Both the position numbers and the translations under genes were made by a program. From the NCBI GenBank assembly GCA_945897695.1, contig CAMDGW010000131.1, positions 1-6,933 of the forward strand: a DNA stretch of 6,933 bases, in the 5' to 3' direction. The notes below the pieces were generated by a model, which worked only from the letters and a program-made list of their open reading frames with translations, did not search any database and was not told the origin of the DNA. Each line of letters begins with the position of its first letter. Positions within the stretch are counted from its first letter, which is position 1. Source of the stretch: Pseudobacteriovorax antillogorgiicola (GTDB lineage: Bacteria > Bdellovibrionota_B > Oligoflexia > Oligoflexales > RGVZ01). This document shows, piece after piece, positions 1 to 5,899 of the stretch.

Positions 1-813
1 CGGGATGCAAATAACTTAGCAGCAACACGAAATCTTGGAATCGTGCTAGCTAAAGCTGGTGACCATCAGGGGGCCATCACCAATCTCGAAAAATCGATGC
101 AGGAATTTGAAAACAACTTTGACGCCAATTTTTATTTGGGTGAAGCCTACCGTGCTAAAGACAAATATGCCGAGGCCATCTATCGTTACAAGAAGGCACT
201 GAAGTTGCAAGACGACGAACCTCGAACCATGAAAAGTCTAGCTTGGAGCTATTACAAAATTCGGTTTTATAGCGAGTCACTTAGCCTTTCGCAGAAACTT
301 TTAAAGAAATATCCCAAAGACGAACAAGCACCCATAATTATGGCTCGTACCCTGCTAAAACTAAAGCGAGGCAACGAAGCACTCACAGTGCTTCGTAAAG
401 GTGATAAATTCGCATCACCAGAGTCCAGAGCCTATTATCAAAGCGTCACAGCAGAGGTGCTGCTATCTCAGGGAAAAACTCAGGAAGCATTGGAAACCTG
501 GCGCGAGGCTTTAAAGTCGCAGCCACTCATGGCAGGTGCGCTACTCGGGACTGGTCAGGCACTTCTTGAGCTGGGAAAACCCAAAGAAGCTGCTGAATAT
601 CTGGAGCGTGCAGTTCGTGTTAAGCCAAAACTTTACGAAGGCCATTACTGGTTGGCTCGCAGCCTTGAATCCACGACCCCAGGGCGCGCACTCAAATACT
701 TTAATCACTTCCGAAAAAATGGTGGCAATGATCCAGACTTTGTTGAACTCATTCAGGATGCAAAAAAACGCAGCGCTTCGCTGCGACCAAAAATCGACCT
801 TGATGAAAATTGA
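1..813 (+). CDS. TPR-repeat protein, C-terminal part (5' end outside window)
   Basis: The reading frame is open from the first base, so the gene starts to the left of the window and only its last 270 codons are seen; the GTG at 43 is an internal valine codon rather than a convincing start. The protein is a run of about six helix-turn-helix repeats of roughly 34 residues with the TPR pattern, for example 'NFYLGEAYRAKDKYAEAIYR' followed by 'YKKALKLQ', and later 'ALLGTGQALLELGKPKEAAE'. TPR arrays bind other proteins and have no catalytic role of their own. The last 25 residues are charged (KKRSASLRPKIDLDEN at the end) and not repeat-like. No signal peptide or membrane segment can be judged because the N-terminus is missing. 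The gene ends 3 bases from the stop of the convergent minus-strand gene. The family is clear; the specific role is unknown. Confidence 0.85.
   Translation, partial: RDANNLAATRNLGIVLAKAGDHQGAITNLEKSMQEFENNFDANFYLGEAYRAKDKYAEAIYRYKKALKLQDDEPRTMKSLAWSYYKIRFYSESLSLSQKLLKKYPKDEQAPIIMARTLLKLKRGNEALTVLRKGDKFASPESRAYYQSVTAEVLLSQGKTQEALETWREALKSQPLMAGALLGTGQALLELGKPKEAAEYLERAVRVKPKLYEGHYWLARSLESTTPGRALKYFNHFRKNGGNDPDFVELIQDAKKRSASLRPKIDLDEN
762..785 (-). terminator. Intrinsic terminator of the minus-strand coiled-coil gene, embedded in the TPR gene
   Basis: Read on the minus strand this is CGCAGCG, a 3-base loop AAG, CGCTGCG, then seven T. That is a perfect 7-bp GC-rich stem with a U-tract, the textbook rho-independent form. 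It lies about 32 bases downstream of the stop codon at 817-819. It works in one direction only: on the + strand the A-run comes before the stem and no T-run follows it. The same bases encode the KKRSASLR stretch near the end of the TPR protein. Confidence 0.85.
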
Positions 814-816
814 GAC

Positions 817-1275
817 CTAGAGAAGCTTCATCTCAGCTTTTTGGTAGCTTAAAAGACTTCTACGGGCATCAAACAGATTTTTATAGCTTTCATAACGAAC
901 GCGGAGCTTCTCGGCTTCTGCACGCGCTGTCACTAGCTTATTTAAAAAATCCTCGTACTCAACATCTGTTTCCATCAGGCGTTTTAATTTCGCCTCGGTA
1001 ATTGAGCCGTCATCAAGCCTGATAGAAATCCGTGCTCTGATGGTGTTTTTCAGTAACTCAAGCCGCTCAGCCTCTTTACGAGCAGCGACAAATTCAAGGC
1101 CGATCTTGTTGGCTAGATGAACAATATCTTCCAGTCCTAAACGCTCGCCTGTGGACGCCGACGCAGCAGCACCCTGAAGGGGTGGAGCATCGCCAGTTTC
1201 AGTTGGTGATTTTTTTGTGGAAGACTTTTCCATAATCCTCTTGTCCGTACGAGACCTACACGAGACTTCTATCAT
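817..1275 (-). CDS. Small coiled-coil protein of unknown function
   Basis: I do not recognise this 152-residue protein with confidence. Residues 15-45 are a low-complexity Ser/Thr/Pro/Ala/Lys tail. From about residue 48 to the end it is strongly helical, with heptad-like charged and leucine residues: 'ANKIGLEFVAARKEAERLEL', then a short break (RLDDGS), then 'EYEDFLNKLVTARAEAEKLR' and a C-terminal 'YKNLFDARRSLLSYQKAEM'. It has no signal peptide and no membrane segment, so a cytoplasmic, probably oligomeric helical hairpin is likely. The general shape resembles small helical phage-type proteins, a weak memory only. The start is uncertain: the ATG at 1275 has AAGAAG 8 bases upstream, while the ATG at 1233 (Met15, giving 138 residues) has AGAGG only 3 bases upstream but a more natural N-terminus. 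The gene is divergent from the 1517 gene and has a strong terminator at 762-785. Confidence 0.75.
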   Translation of the reverse strand: MIEVSCRSRTDKRIMEKSSTKKSPTETGDAPPLQGAAASASTGERLGLEDIVHLANKIGLEFVAARKEAERLELLKNTIRARISIRLDDGSITEAKLKRLMETDVEYEDFLNKLVTARAEAEKLRVRYESYKNLFDARRSLLSYQKAEMKLL

Positions 1276-1416
1276 AGGACTTGCTTCTTAATAAGCCACC
1301 GAATAGTCACGGAAATTGAGCAGTTTTTTGAAGCAGTCATTCCCTTTAATATCAGCAACTTGTCTTAAATCCTCAGAAAACCTGGATTTTTTCCGAAGCC
1401 TTTCATTGGGATGATA

Positions 1417-1432
1417 GGCTGGCTAGCCAACC
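1417..1432. promoter_or_regulatory. Imperfect 16-bp palindrome, candidate operator
   Basis: The core TGGCTAGCCA (1420-1429) is a perfect 10-bp palindrome. It extends to GGC-TGGCTAGCCA-ACC with one mismatched pair (1419/1430). Its centre is 13 to 14 bases before the -10 box at 1438, so it covers the place where a -35 element would sit. A bound dimeric regulator would overlap RNA polymerase. The role is inferred from position and symmetry only. Confidence 0.35.
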
Positions 1433-1437
1433 AATTG

Positions 1438-1443
1438 TATAAT
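1438..1443 (+). promoter_or_regulatory. Consensus -10 box (TATAAT) for the 1517-2836 gene pair
   Basis: The sequence is an exact TATAAT, 73 bases before the ATG at 1517, which would place transcription start near 1450 and give a leader of about 67 bases. The hexamers at 15 to 18 bases upstream (for example TAGGCT at 1415) do not resemble TTGACA, so the promoter either depends on an activator or the call is wrong. It is the best promoter candidate in the divergent intergenic region. Confidence 0.45.
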
Positions 1444-1475
1444 AAAGAAGCAGGCTTAGCGTCCATGGTCAGGTT

Positions 1476-1506
1476 CGCCTTGCGCCGCCAAGGGGGTCGC
1501 AAGGTG
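1476..1506 (+). promoter_or_regulatory. Leader hairpin next to the ribosome binding site of the 1517 gene
   Basis: CCTTGCG at 1478-1484 pairs exactly with CGCAAGG at 1498-1504. Two further pairs (one G-U, one C-G) extend the stem to 1476-1506, with a 13-base loop 1485-1497. The stem runs into the ribosome binding site GGGAGG (1506-1511), which sits 5 bases before the ATG at 1517. An element placed like this could modulate translation. There is no T-run, so it is not a terminator. A 7-bp stem with a 13-base loop can also arise by chance in a window this size. Confidence 0.35.
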
Positions 1507-1511
1507 GGAGG
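1506..1511 (+). promoter_or_regulatory. Strong Shine-Dalgarno site deciding the start at 1517
   Basis: GGGAGG followed by AAAAG and then ATG at 1517 gives a near-perfect ribosome binding site with 5-base spacing. It makes the 206-codon start secure and is much stronger than the site of the following gene at 2141. Confidence 0.8.
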
Positions 1512-1516
1512 AAAAG

Positions 1517-2137
1517 ATGACGAGCACGTCTTTAGATCTACTAGTGAGTCCGCAAGAATTTTTTCACGATAAAATCACCACAGCGTCTCGTCAGCTTAAC
1601 GTGAAGCTAGAAGAGCATGTAGAATTTTATCTCGTGAATCTCCTTACGAACTTCGTCACGTCAACAGGAACCGCCTTTGACGGAGAAGAGCCCCAAACAA
1701 TTTTATCGACGCCATTGGCATTCATGCTTAAACGGGCCTTAGAAGCTCCGTCTGACAAACAATCCACACTTTATCGGCAGCTTGGCGACACAAGCCTATA
1801 CCTTTCTGGATTCTTTCAGGATTACTTCAATAACAAAACGATTGATATTAACTACTACATCTCCATGGGTGCTTCGGCCTACAAGCAAGCCGGCAGCCTA
1901 TCAAAGAATCAAGCTCGCGATGATTCACTTCAAGCGACATTTCATGCGCTATCGGACAATTTTAGCCAGGCTGTCGAGGTTGTAGCACAGGCATCAGACT
2001 CCACAGCTATGCAAAAAAATGAGGATATTCTGATTCTTTATGATCGCTGGAATAGATCTGGCTCTGAACGTCTGAGACTCCTTTTGCAGGAAAAAGGCAT
2101 ACAGCCCATAAAAGTGCCCTACAAGCAGGCTCAATAA
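1517..2137 (+). CDS. Conserved-type protein of unknown function, first gene of a pair
   Basis: This is a 206-residue, mostly helical soluble protein with no signal peptide or membrane span. I cannot assign a function. Three stretches look like conserved family motifs: 'LGDTSLYLSGFF' (residues 89-100), followed by a YY...MG...AY pattern (Y113, Y114, M117, G118, A121, Y122), and near the C-terminus 'LYDRWNRSGSERLRLLLQEK' (residues 174-193) ending in a Gly-Ile-x-Pro. I recall similar motif sets in uncharacterised delta-proteobacterial proteins, but this is memory and not a search. The start is fixed by a strong GGGAGG site. The next gene begins 3 bases after the TAA, so the two are very probably co-translated. 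Expression likely runs from the -10 box at 1438 through the leader hairpin. Confidence 0.85.
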   Translation: MTSTSLDLLVSPQEFFHDKITTASRQLNVKLEEHVEFYLVNLLTNFVTSTGTAFDGEEPQTILSTPLAFMLKRALEAPSDKQSTLYRQLGDTSLYLSGFFQDYFNNKTIDINYYISMGASAYKQAGSLSKNQARDDSLQATFHALSDNFSQAVEVVAQASDSTAMQKNEDILILYDRWNRSGSERLRLLLQEKGIQPIKVPYKQAQ

Positions 2138-2140
2138 TTC

Positions 2141-2836
2141 ATGAACATCACACCGCCAAAATCAAATTTGATTGGTCTGCATGCGCGCACGATCGAAGCG
2201 TATTTGTGCACGTTTATGGGCTATGAAGCTCTTTACTCATCCGAAGACTTTATCACCTCATTATCAGATTCATTTCTTGAAGACGTATGTCCCGAAGCTT
2301 TAGATTTGCCTGGTGCGCTTGTTATTTGGGAAGAAGAGGAAACATCCCTAGTATCTATTCATTTGCGAAAAGACATCTTTCAGACTCTGGATGAAAGTTC
2401 CATTGATGCGAGTTTTCTATCCACTCAAGAAGGTCTATCCGCTTTTTTAATCCTCACAGAAGAGATCAGTCACTTTCAGTATTATACAAGGCATGCTGCT
2501 TCGGATACACCAGTCAGCCGGTTTGAGATGGAGCTTCAAGCAGAGATTGAAAAATTGATTGTGGGCTGCTTGTTGCTGTCGCAGTCCTTCGGAAGATCCC
2601 ACGTAAAGCAACTCACCCAAAAAGTGTTCAATGAGTCAGCTATCCATGGCTCTATGACTGATTACCGGCTCGCATCAAAAATGGCCGAAAACTTCTGGAA
2701 GCAACACCTTCATGCCCTTGGTGACAGCATCATTTCTGATTCTAGTTTTCGACGTCTTTTGCAGGAAATCAGCCGTAAAACTGGCCAAGAAAAACAAAGA
2801 CTCCTCAAAAACGAGATTCTTAAATCAGCTGCTTAA
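2141..2836 (+). CDS. Conserved-type helical protein with E-x-x-H motif, second gene of a pair
   Basis: This is a 231-residue cytoplasmic protein of unknown function. Residues 60-82 look like short beta strands (ALVIWEEEETSLVSIHLRKD); the rest is helical. The most distinctive part is 'LTEEISHFQYYTRH' (residues 105-118: E107, E108, S110, H111), then 'SRFEMELQAEIEKL' (126-139: E129, E131, Q133, E135). Acidic residues and a histidine at these spacings on two adjacent helices could bind a metal ion, but that is inference; it is not the zinc-protease HExxH signature. A later helix has Y175...A178...A182...F185 spacing. The start has only a weak AGG about 11 bases upstream, so translation probably depends on coupling with the gene ending at 2137. 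Its stop overlaps the stop of the convergent rhomboid gene. Confidence 0.85.
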   Translation: MNITPPKSNLIGLHARTIEAYLCTFMGYEALYSSEDFITSLSDSFLEDVCPEALDLPGALVIWEEEETSLVSIHLRKDIFQTLDESSIDASFLSTQEGLSAFLILTEEISHFQYYTRHAASDTPVSRFEMELQAEIEKLIVGCLLLSQSFGRSHVKQLTQKVFNESAIHGSMTDYRLASKMAENFWKQHLHALGDSIISDSSFRRLLQEISRKTGQEKQRLLKNEILKSAA

Positions 2837-3888
2837 AGCGCGGTATGTTCGGACTTGGCATACGTACGCTTGACCATTTCGGCTTCAAGGATATGCCCTG
2901 TCATTTTGAGTTCCTCAATGACGGCATCTACTTCATTTTTGGTGGCGCCCGCATTGATTGCTTTTTCTATATCAGAAAGACCGGCTTCCAGTTCCTTATT
3001 TTGAAGTAGAAGCTTGCCACGAAGAAGTCTGGCGGTTGGCTGTAAGGGCTTAACCCTTAGGATCTCGGAATAATCATAGTAGGCTTCCTTTGCTTCATCA
3101 GCTTTGGCGGCAGCATGAAGGTAGCGATTGACGACGACGACCGGATCAACAGTGCGAGCCACCGCAAACAAGGAAAAAGATATTAATGCGCAGTAAATAA
3201 GAGCTGCGATCGCTGGATTTCTCTTACGTAATCGATTTGGCCTGGTCCGTAGCATGGCTTCCACAATAAGCCAGCCAGCTACCAGGCCGCCGATGTGAGC
3301 CGCATTGTCGATTACTGGAATTACGAGACCAAGGGCGATATTGGTAATGACCATGCCGCTATATATTCCTCGTCGAGGTCTGACTTTAACGCCTGCTTGA
3401 TCAAACGAGTCGCTGACCAACCCCTCTAACCTATAGCCAGCCCCGAGAAGACCAAACAAAGCACCAGAGGCGCCGGCGCTCAGGGAAAGTGAAAAAACAC
3501 AGCTTGTCAGGTTACCGAAAATTCCCGCCGCCAAATAAAGACCTACAAACCATCGCGGCCCTAGGATGTGCTCAAGTTGATAGCCAATGTAGTAAAGACC
3601 CATGGCATTGAAGAAAAAATGCAAAATCCCGATATGGACAAACATCGGCGTAATAAATCGCCAGTATTCGCCAGCAGCAATATCAGCCACAGACTTGCTA
3701 CCAAAGGCTCTCACAAAATCTAAATTGGGAATAAATAACGATGACGGGTCTCTTAAGACCATATAGGCGAAAACGATGGTATTAATCATCAAGATCCGAC
3801 CCGACCATGTACCAAGATAATACTCAAGTCCCCGTGGTTGCCTTACTACGGGTAGAATCGGAGCCTGTTCAATTACGTTTTCATCCAT
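2833..3888 (-). CDS. Rhomboid-family intramembrane serine protease with C-terminal TPR-like tail
   Basis: This 351-residue inner-membrane protease cleaves transmembrane substrates within the bilayer. The rhomboid signatures are all present: W76-R77 in the L1 loop region, H90 and N94 in HFFFNAM (oxyanion side), the catalytic serine S141 in GASG at the start of a helix that continues GALFGLLGAG, and the catalytic histidine H198 in AAHIGG. I see seven membrane helices, roughly at 31-46, 85-103, 112-131, 137-155, 174-192, 194-213 and 226-246. Basic loops at 168-173 and 214-225 mark cytoplasmic sides, so the tail after TM7 (about 250-351) should be periplasmic. That tail is helical and TPR-like (AYYDYSEILRVKP, then LRGKLLLQNKELEAGLSDIE). 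This layout resembles Bacillus GluP/YqgP. It is the last gene of the def-rpe-hutH run, 15 bases after the small exported protein. Confidence 0.93.
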   Translation of the reverse strand: MDENVIEQAPILPVVRQPRGLEYYLGTWSGRILMINTIVFAYMVLRDPSSLFIPNLDFVRAFGSKSVADIAAGEYWRFITPMFVHIGILHFFFNAMGLYYIGYQLEHILGPRWFVGLYLAAGIFGNLTSCVFSLSLSAGASGALFGLLGAGYRLEGLVSDSFDQAGVKVRPRRGIYSGMVITNIALGLVIPVIDNAAHIGGLVAGWLIVEAMLRTRPNRLRKRNPAIAALIYCALISFSLFAVARTVDPVVVVNRYLHAAAKADEAKEAYYDYSEILRVKPLQPTARLLRGKLLLQNKELEAGLSDIEKAINAGATKNEVDAVIEELKMTGHILEAEMVKRTYAKSEHTAL

Positions 3889-3909
3889 TTTTGATCGCCT
3901 GGATCAAAA
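3889..3909 (-). promoter_or_regulatory. Hairpin abutting the rhomboid start codon
   Basis: On the minus strand TTTTGATC, a 5-base loop CAGGC, and GATCAAAA form a perfect 8-bp stem. It contains the TGA stop of the upstream gene in its 5' arm and ends directly before the rhomboid ATG at 3888. The only Shine-Dalgarno-like bases (AGG) fall in the loop. No T-run follows, so it is not a terminator. A role in coupling or limiting rhomboid translation is inferred. Confidence 0.3.
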
Positions 3910-4335
3910 GACGACATAGTCAGTTGACGGTGCATGCATTTCAATTAATTTGGCAGGCGGTTCAAGCTTTGAAGCCCTCTTGGAAATCATCCAAACTGGA
4001 GTAGGCCCCGTACGTCCTGGCATAAAAACAACCACCTGGCCTATTTCAGCTGTGCTGCCCTTGCGAGAGATCACGTCAGCAGATAGTCTGAGGGTATCAC
4101 CCTCTTGTAGCCCAGCATTAATGTGATCGCTTTCGAGGTGAAGTCGTGAAATCTTGGGATTCCCCTCAGACGCCTTAAAGTCGACGCTAAAACCTCCATG
4201 CGCAAGCTTTTTAACTTTTGTAACCGTGAAATTTCCGCCAATGCGTTCAATGCCTTCTTTATCCGAGGCAAAACACGCCAGGGAACAAAGGCTCATCAAT
4301 ACAGCACAAATTTTTATGATGATTGCATCTTTCAT
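3904..4335 (-). CDS. Small exported protein of unknown function
   Basis: The 143-residue product starts with a clear signal peptide: a charged start (MKDAIIIK), a hydrophobic core 'ICAVLMSLCSLACFA' (residues 9-23), and a likely signal peptidase I site after A23 or S24. The Cys at 21 is preceded by S-L-A, which does not fit a normal lipobox, so a lipoprotein is less likely. The mature part (about 120 residues) alternates short hydrophobic strands with turns: FTVTKVKKL, GFSVDFKA, a GLQEGDTLRLSADVI stretch, IGQVVVFMPG and PVWMISKR. This suggests a compact beta-barrel or OB-like domain acting in the periplasm. I do not recognise the family. The start is supported by AAAGGA 8 bases before the ATG, inside the 15-base gap after hutH. 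The rhomboid gene follows 15 bases later. Confidence 0.8.
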   Translation of the reverse strand: MKDAIIIKICAVLMSLCSLACFASDKEGIERIGGNFTVTKVKKLAHGGFSVDFKASEGNPKISRLHLESDHINAGLQEGDTLRLSADVISRKGSTAEIGQVVVFMPGRTGPTPVWMISKRASKLEPPAKLIEMHAPSTDYVVF

Positions 4336-4350
4336 AAGGTCATTCCTTTC

Positions 4351-5862
4351 TTAGGCAAGCACTTCAATGGCACCGCCAGACTTAATCCAGCCGGAGACCG
4401 CCTGAATGTCGCGATGAAGCGACCTGTCTGTAGGCATCGCAGGCGACAGACATCTTAGTCTATCATGAACCTTAAGCAATGGAACCGATGGTTTTAGAGG
4501 GGCATGAAGATCAAGCCCCTGAGCGGCCGTAAGCGCTTCAATTGCAAGAATATCCGCTACATGGGCACAGATTTTTAAAGCTTTGCGACCGGCAATGGGA
4601 CCCATACTGACGTGGTCTTCTTTGTCAGCCGATGTTGGAATTGAATCAACTGATGCCGGATGACACAGAATTTTATTTTCAGAAACCAATGCGGCAGCGA
4701 CCACGTGAGGGATCATAAAGCCACTATTGAGCCCGCTCTCCTTCACAACAAATGCCGGTAACCCACTCATGGCAGGGTTGGTGAGCTTTTCAGTCCTTCG
4801 CTCGGAAATACTTCCAAGCTCGGCAACGGCAATGGCCAGAAAATCTAAAGCCATCGCCAGCGGCTGCCCATGAAAGTTTCCACCACTGATTACTGCACCG
4901 TCTTCAAAGACCAGAGGATTATCGGTCACCGAATTAAGATCACCATCAATGCGAGTAGCCACAAATTCGATGACGTCACGAGTGGCTCCGTGAACTTGCG
5001 GGATACAACGGAAGCTATATGGATCCTGAACGCGATTACAATTAGCATGGCTATCCATAATTTCATCTTTGCCCGACAAAAGGCTTAGCATATGGGCTGC
5101 AACCTTCTTTTGCCCAGACTGATCTCGCACAGCATGAATCCTGGGGTCAAACGCCGACTTGGTACCCTTAATTGCCTCAAGACTTAAAGCAGCAATGACA
5201 TCCGAAGACTCGGAAAGAATCCTGGCATCATGAACGGCAAATGCGCCAAGCACTGCCATGAACTGGGTGCCGTTAATCAAGGATAACCCCTCCTTGGCTT
5301 TGGGAACCAGGGGTTTTACTCCGGCATGATTTAAAGCATGTTCAGCAGGAACAACTTCATTTTTATAGCGTACATCACCTTCACCGATCAGACCCATCGC
5401 CAGATGTGAAAGCGGAGCAAGATCACCAGATGCGCCAACACTACCCTGGCAAGGAATGATTGGTAAAATATCATGTTTTAAAAAATCCATGACAGTTTCC
5501 ACTGTGCTTCGGGTCACGGCACTATGCCCAAGCAGAAACGTGTGTGCTCTGAGGATCAAAAGCGCACGCGTCATCTCGCCCGAAATAGGCTCACCCACAC
5601 CACAGGCGTGGCTTCGAATGAGGTTGTACTGGAGCTGCTGAAGCTTGTCATTTTCAACGCGAACATCGGAAAGAAATCCAAAACCAGTATTAATGCCGTA
5701 AATAACTTTACCAGAGCCAATCGCCGTCTCGACAATCTCTCGACACTTGTCGATTCGCTTCCATGATTCAGTGGAAACCTCAACAGATGGATTTGGTTTT
5801 GCAGCCAAAGCAACCAAAGCTGACCAAGTAAGTCGATCTTGACCAAGTGAAAATGGTTTCAT
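4351..5862 (-). CDS. hutH: Histidine ammonia-lyase
   Basis: This enzyme removes ammonia from L-histidine to give trans-urocanate, the first step of histidine degradation, in the cytoplasm as a homotetramer. The 503-residue length matches the family. The MIO cofactor forms from A144-S145-G146 in GSVGASGDLAPLSH. Other active-site positions are visible: Y55 in YGINTGFG, S84-H85 (the His-lyase form of the selectivity position; tyrosine and phenylalanine lyases differ here), N197 in LINGTQ, Q279, Y282 and R285 in VQDPYSFRC, F330 in GGNFHGQP, and E415 in the TSADKEDHVSM motif. H386 replaces a Gln I would expect in the GFMI-x-Q stretch. The start has AAGGGG 9 bases upstream. It follows rpe by 37 bases; hutU, hutI and hutG are not in the window. 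A related MIO aminomutase or lyase activity is possible but less likely. Confidence 0.94.
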   Translation of the reverse strand: MKPFSLGQDRLTWSALVALAAKPNPSVEVSTESWKRIDKCREIVETAIGSGKVIYGINTGFGFLSDVRVENDKLQQLQYNLIRSHACGVGEPISGEMTRALLILRAHTFLLGHSAVTRSTVETVMDFLKHDILPIIPCQGSVGASGDLAPLSHLAMGLIGEGDVRYKNEVVPAEHALNHAGVKPLVPKAKEGLSLINGTQFMAVLGAFAVHDARILSESSDVIAALSLEAIKGTKSAFDPRIHAVRDQSGQKKVAAHMLSLLSGKDEIMDSHANCNRVQDPYSFRCIPQVHGATRDVIEFVATRIDGDLNSVTDNPLVFEDGAVISGGNFHGQPLAMALDFLAIAVAELGSISERRTEKLTNPAMSGLPAFVVKESGLNSGFMIPHVVAAALVSENKILCHPASVDSIPTSADKEDHVSMGPIAGRKALKICAHVADILAIEALTAAQGLDLHAPLKPSVPLLKVHDRLRCLSPAMPTDRSLHRDIQAVSGWIKSGGAIEVLA

Positions 5863-5899
5863 AGAGCATGACCCCTTCAGGAAGTCTCAGGTTTTATAA

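Noticed and set aside
821..842. Weak hairpin AGAAGCT/AGCTTTTT followed by T, as a + strand terminator for the TPR gene
   Set aside because: The stem has only two G-C pairs and one G-T pair, and the T-run is part of the stem. It is too weak to list as a terminator.
1281..1330. Minus-strand promoter (TATTAA with TTTCCG 16 bases upstream) for the coiled-coil gene
   Set aside because: Both hexamers are poor matches, and the predicted transcript start would fall nearly on the ATG at 1275. It cannot be separated from chance.
1367..1392. AAATC...CAG-aaaac-CTG-GATTTTTT hairpin with six T in the intergenic region
   Set aside because: The stem is AT-rich and bulged, the T-run overlaps the stem, and no + strand transcript is expected to end there.
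1465..1572. 35-codon open frame across the leader and start of the 1517 gene, a possible leader peptide
   Set aside because: It has no convincing ribosome binding site, its composition is unlike the other proteins, and it overlaps a well-supported gene in another frame.
2838..2872. GTATG...CATAC inverted repeat just after the 231-codon gene as its terminator
   Set aside because: The stem is only 5 bp, the loop is long and no T-run follows on the + strand.
4198..4458. Open frames antisense to hutH and the exported-protein gene (also at 4071-4271, 4870-5088, 5524-5766 and 6018-6293)
   Set aside because: They are shadows of well-supported genes on the other strand or in another frame and show no family motifs.
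5863..5899. Internal promoter for hutH in the gap after rpe (AT-rich TTATAAAA)
   Set aside because: There is no acceptable -35 element at the right distance inside the end of rpe; an AT-rich gap alone is not enough.
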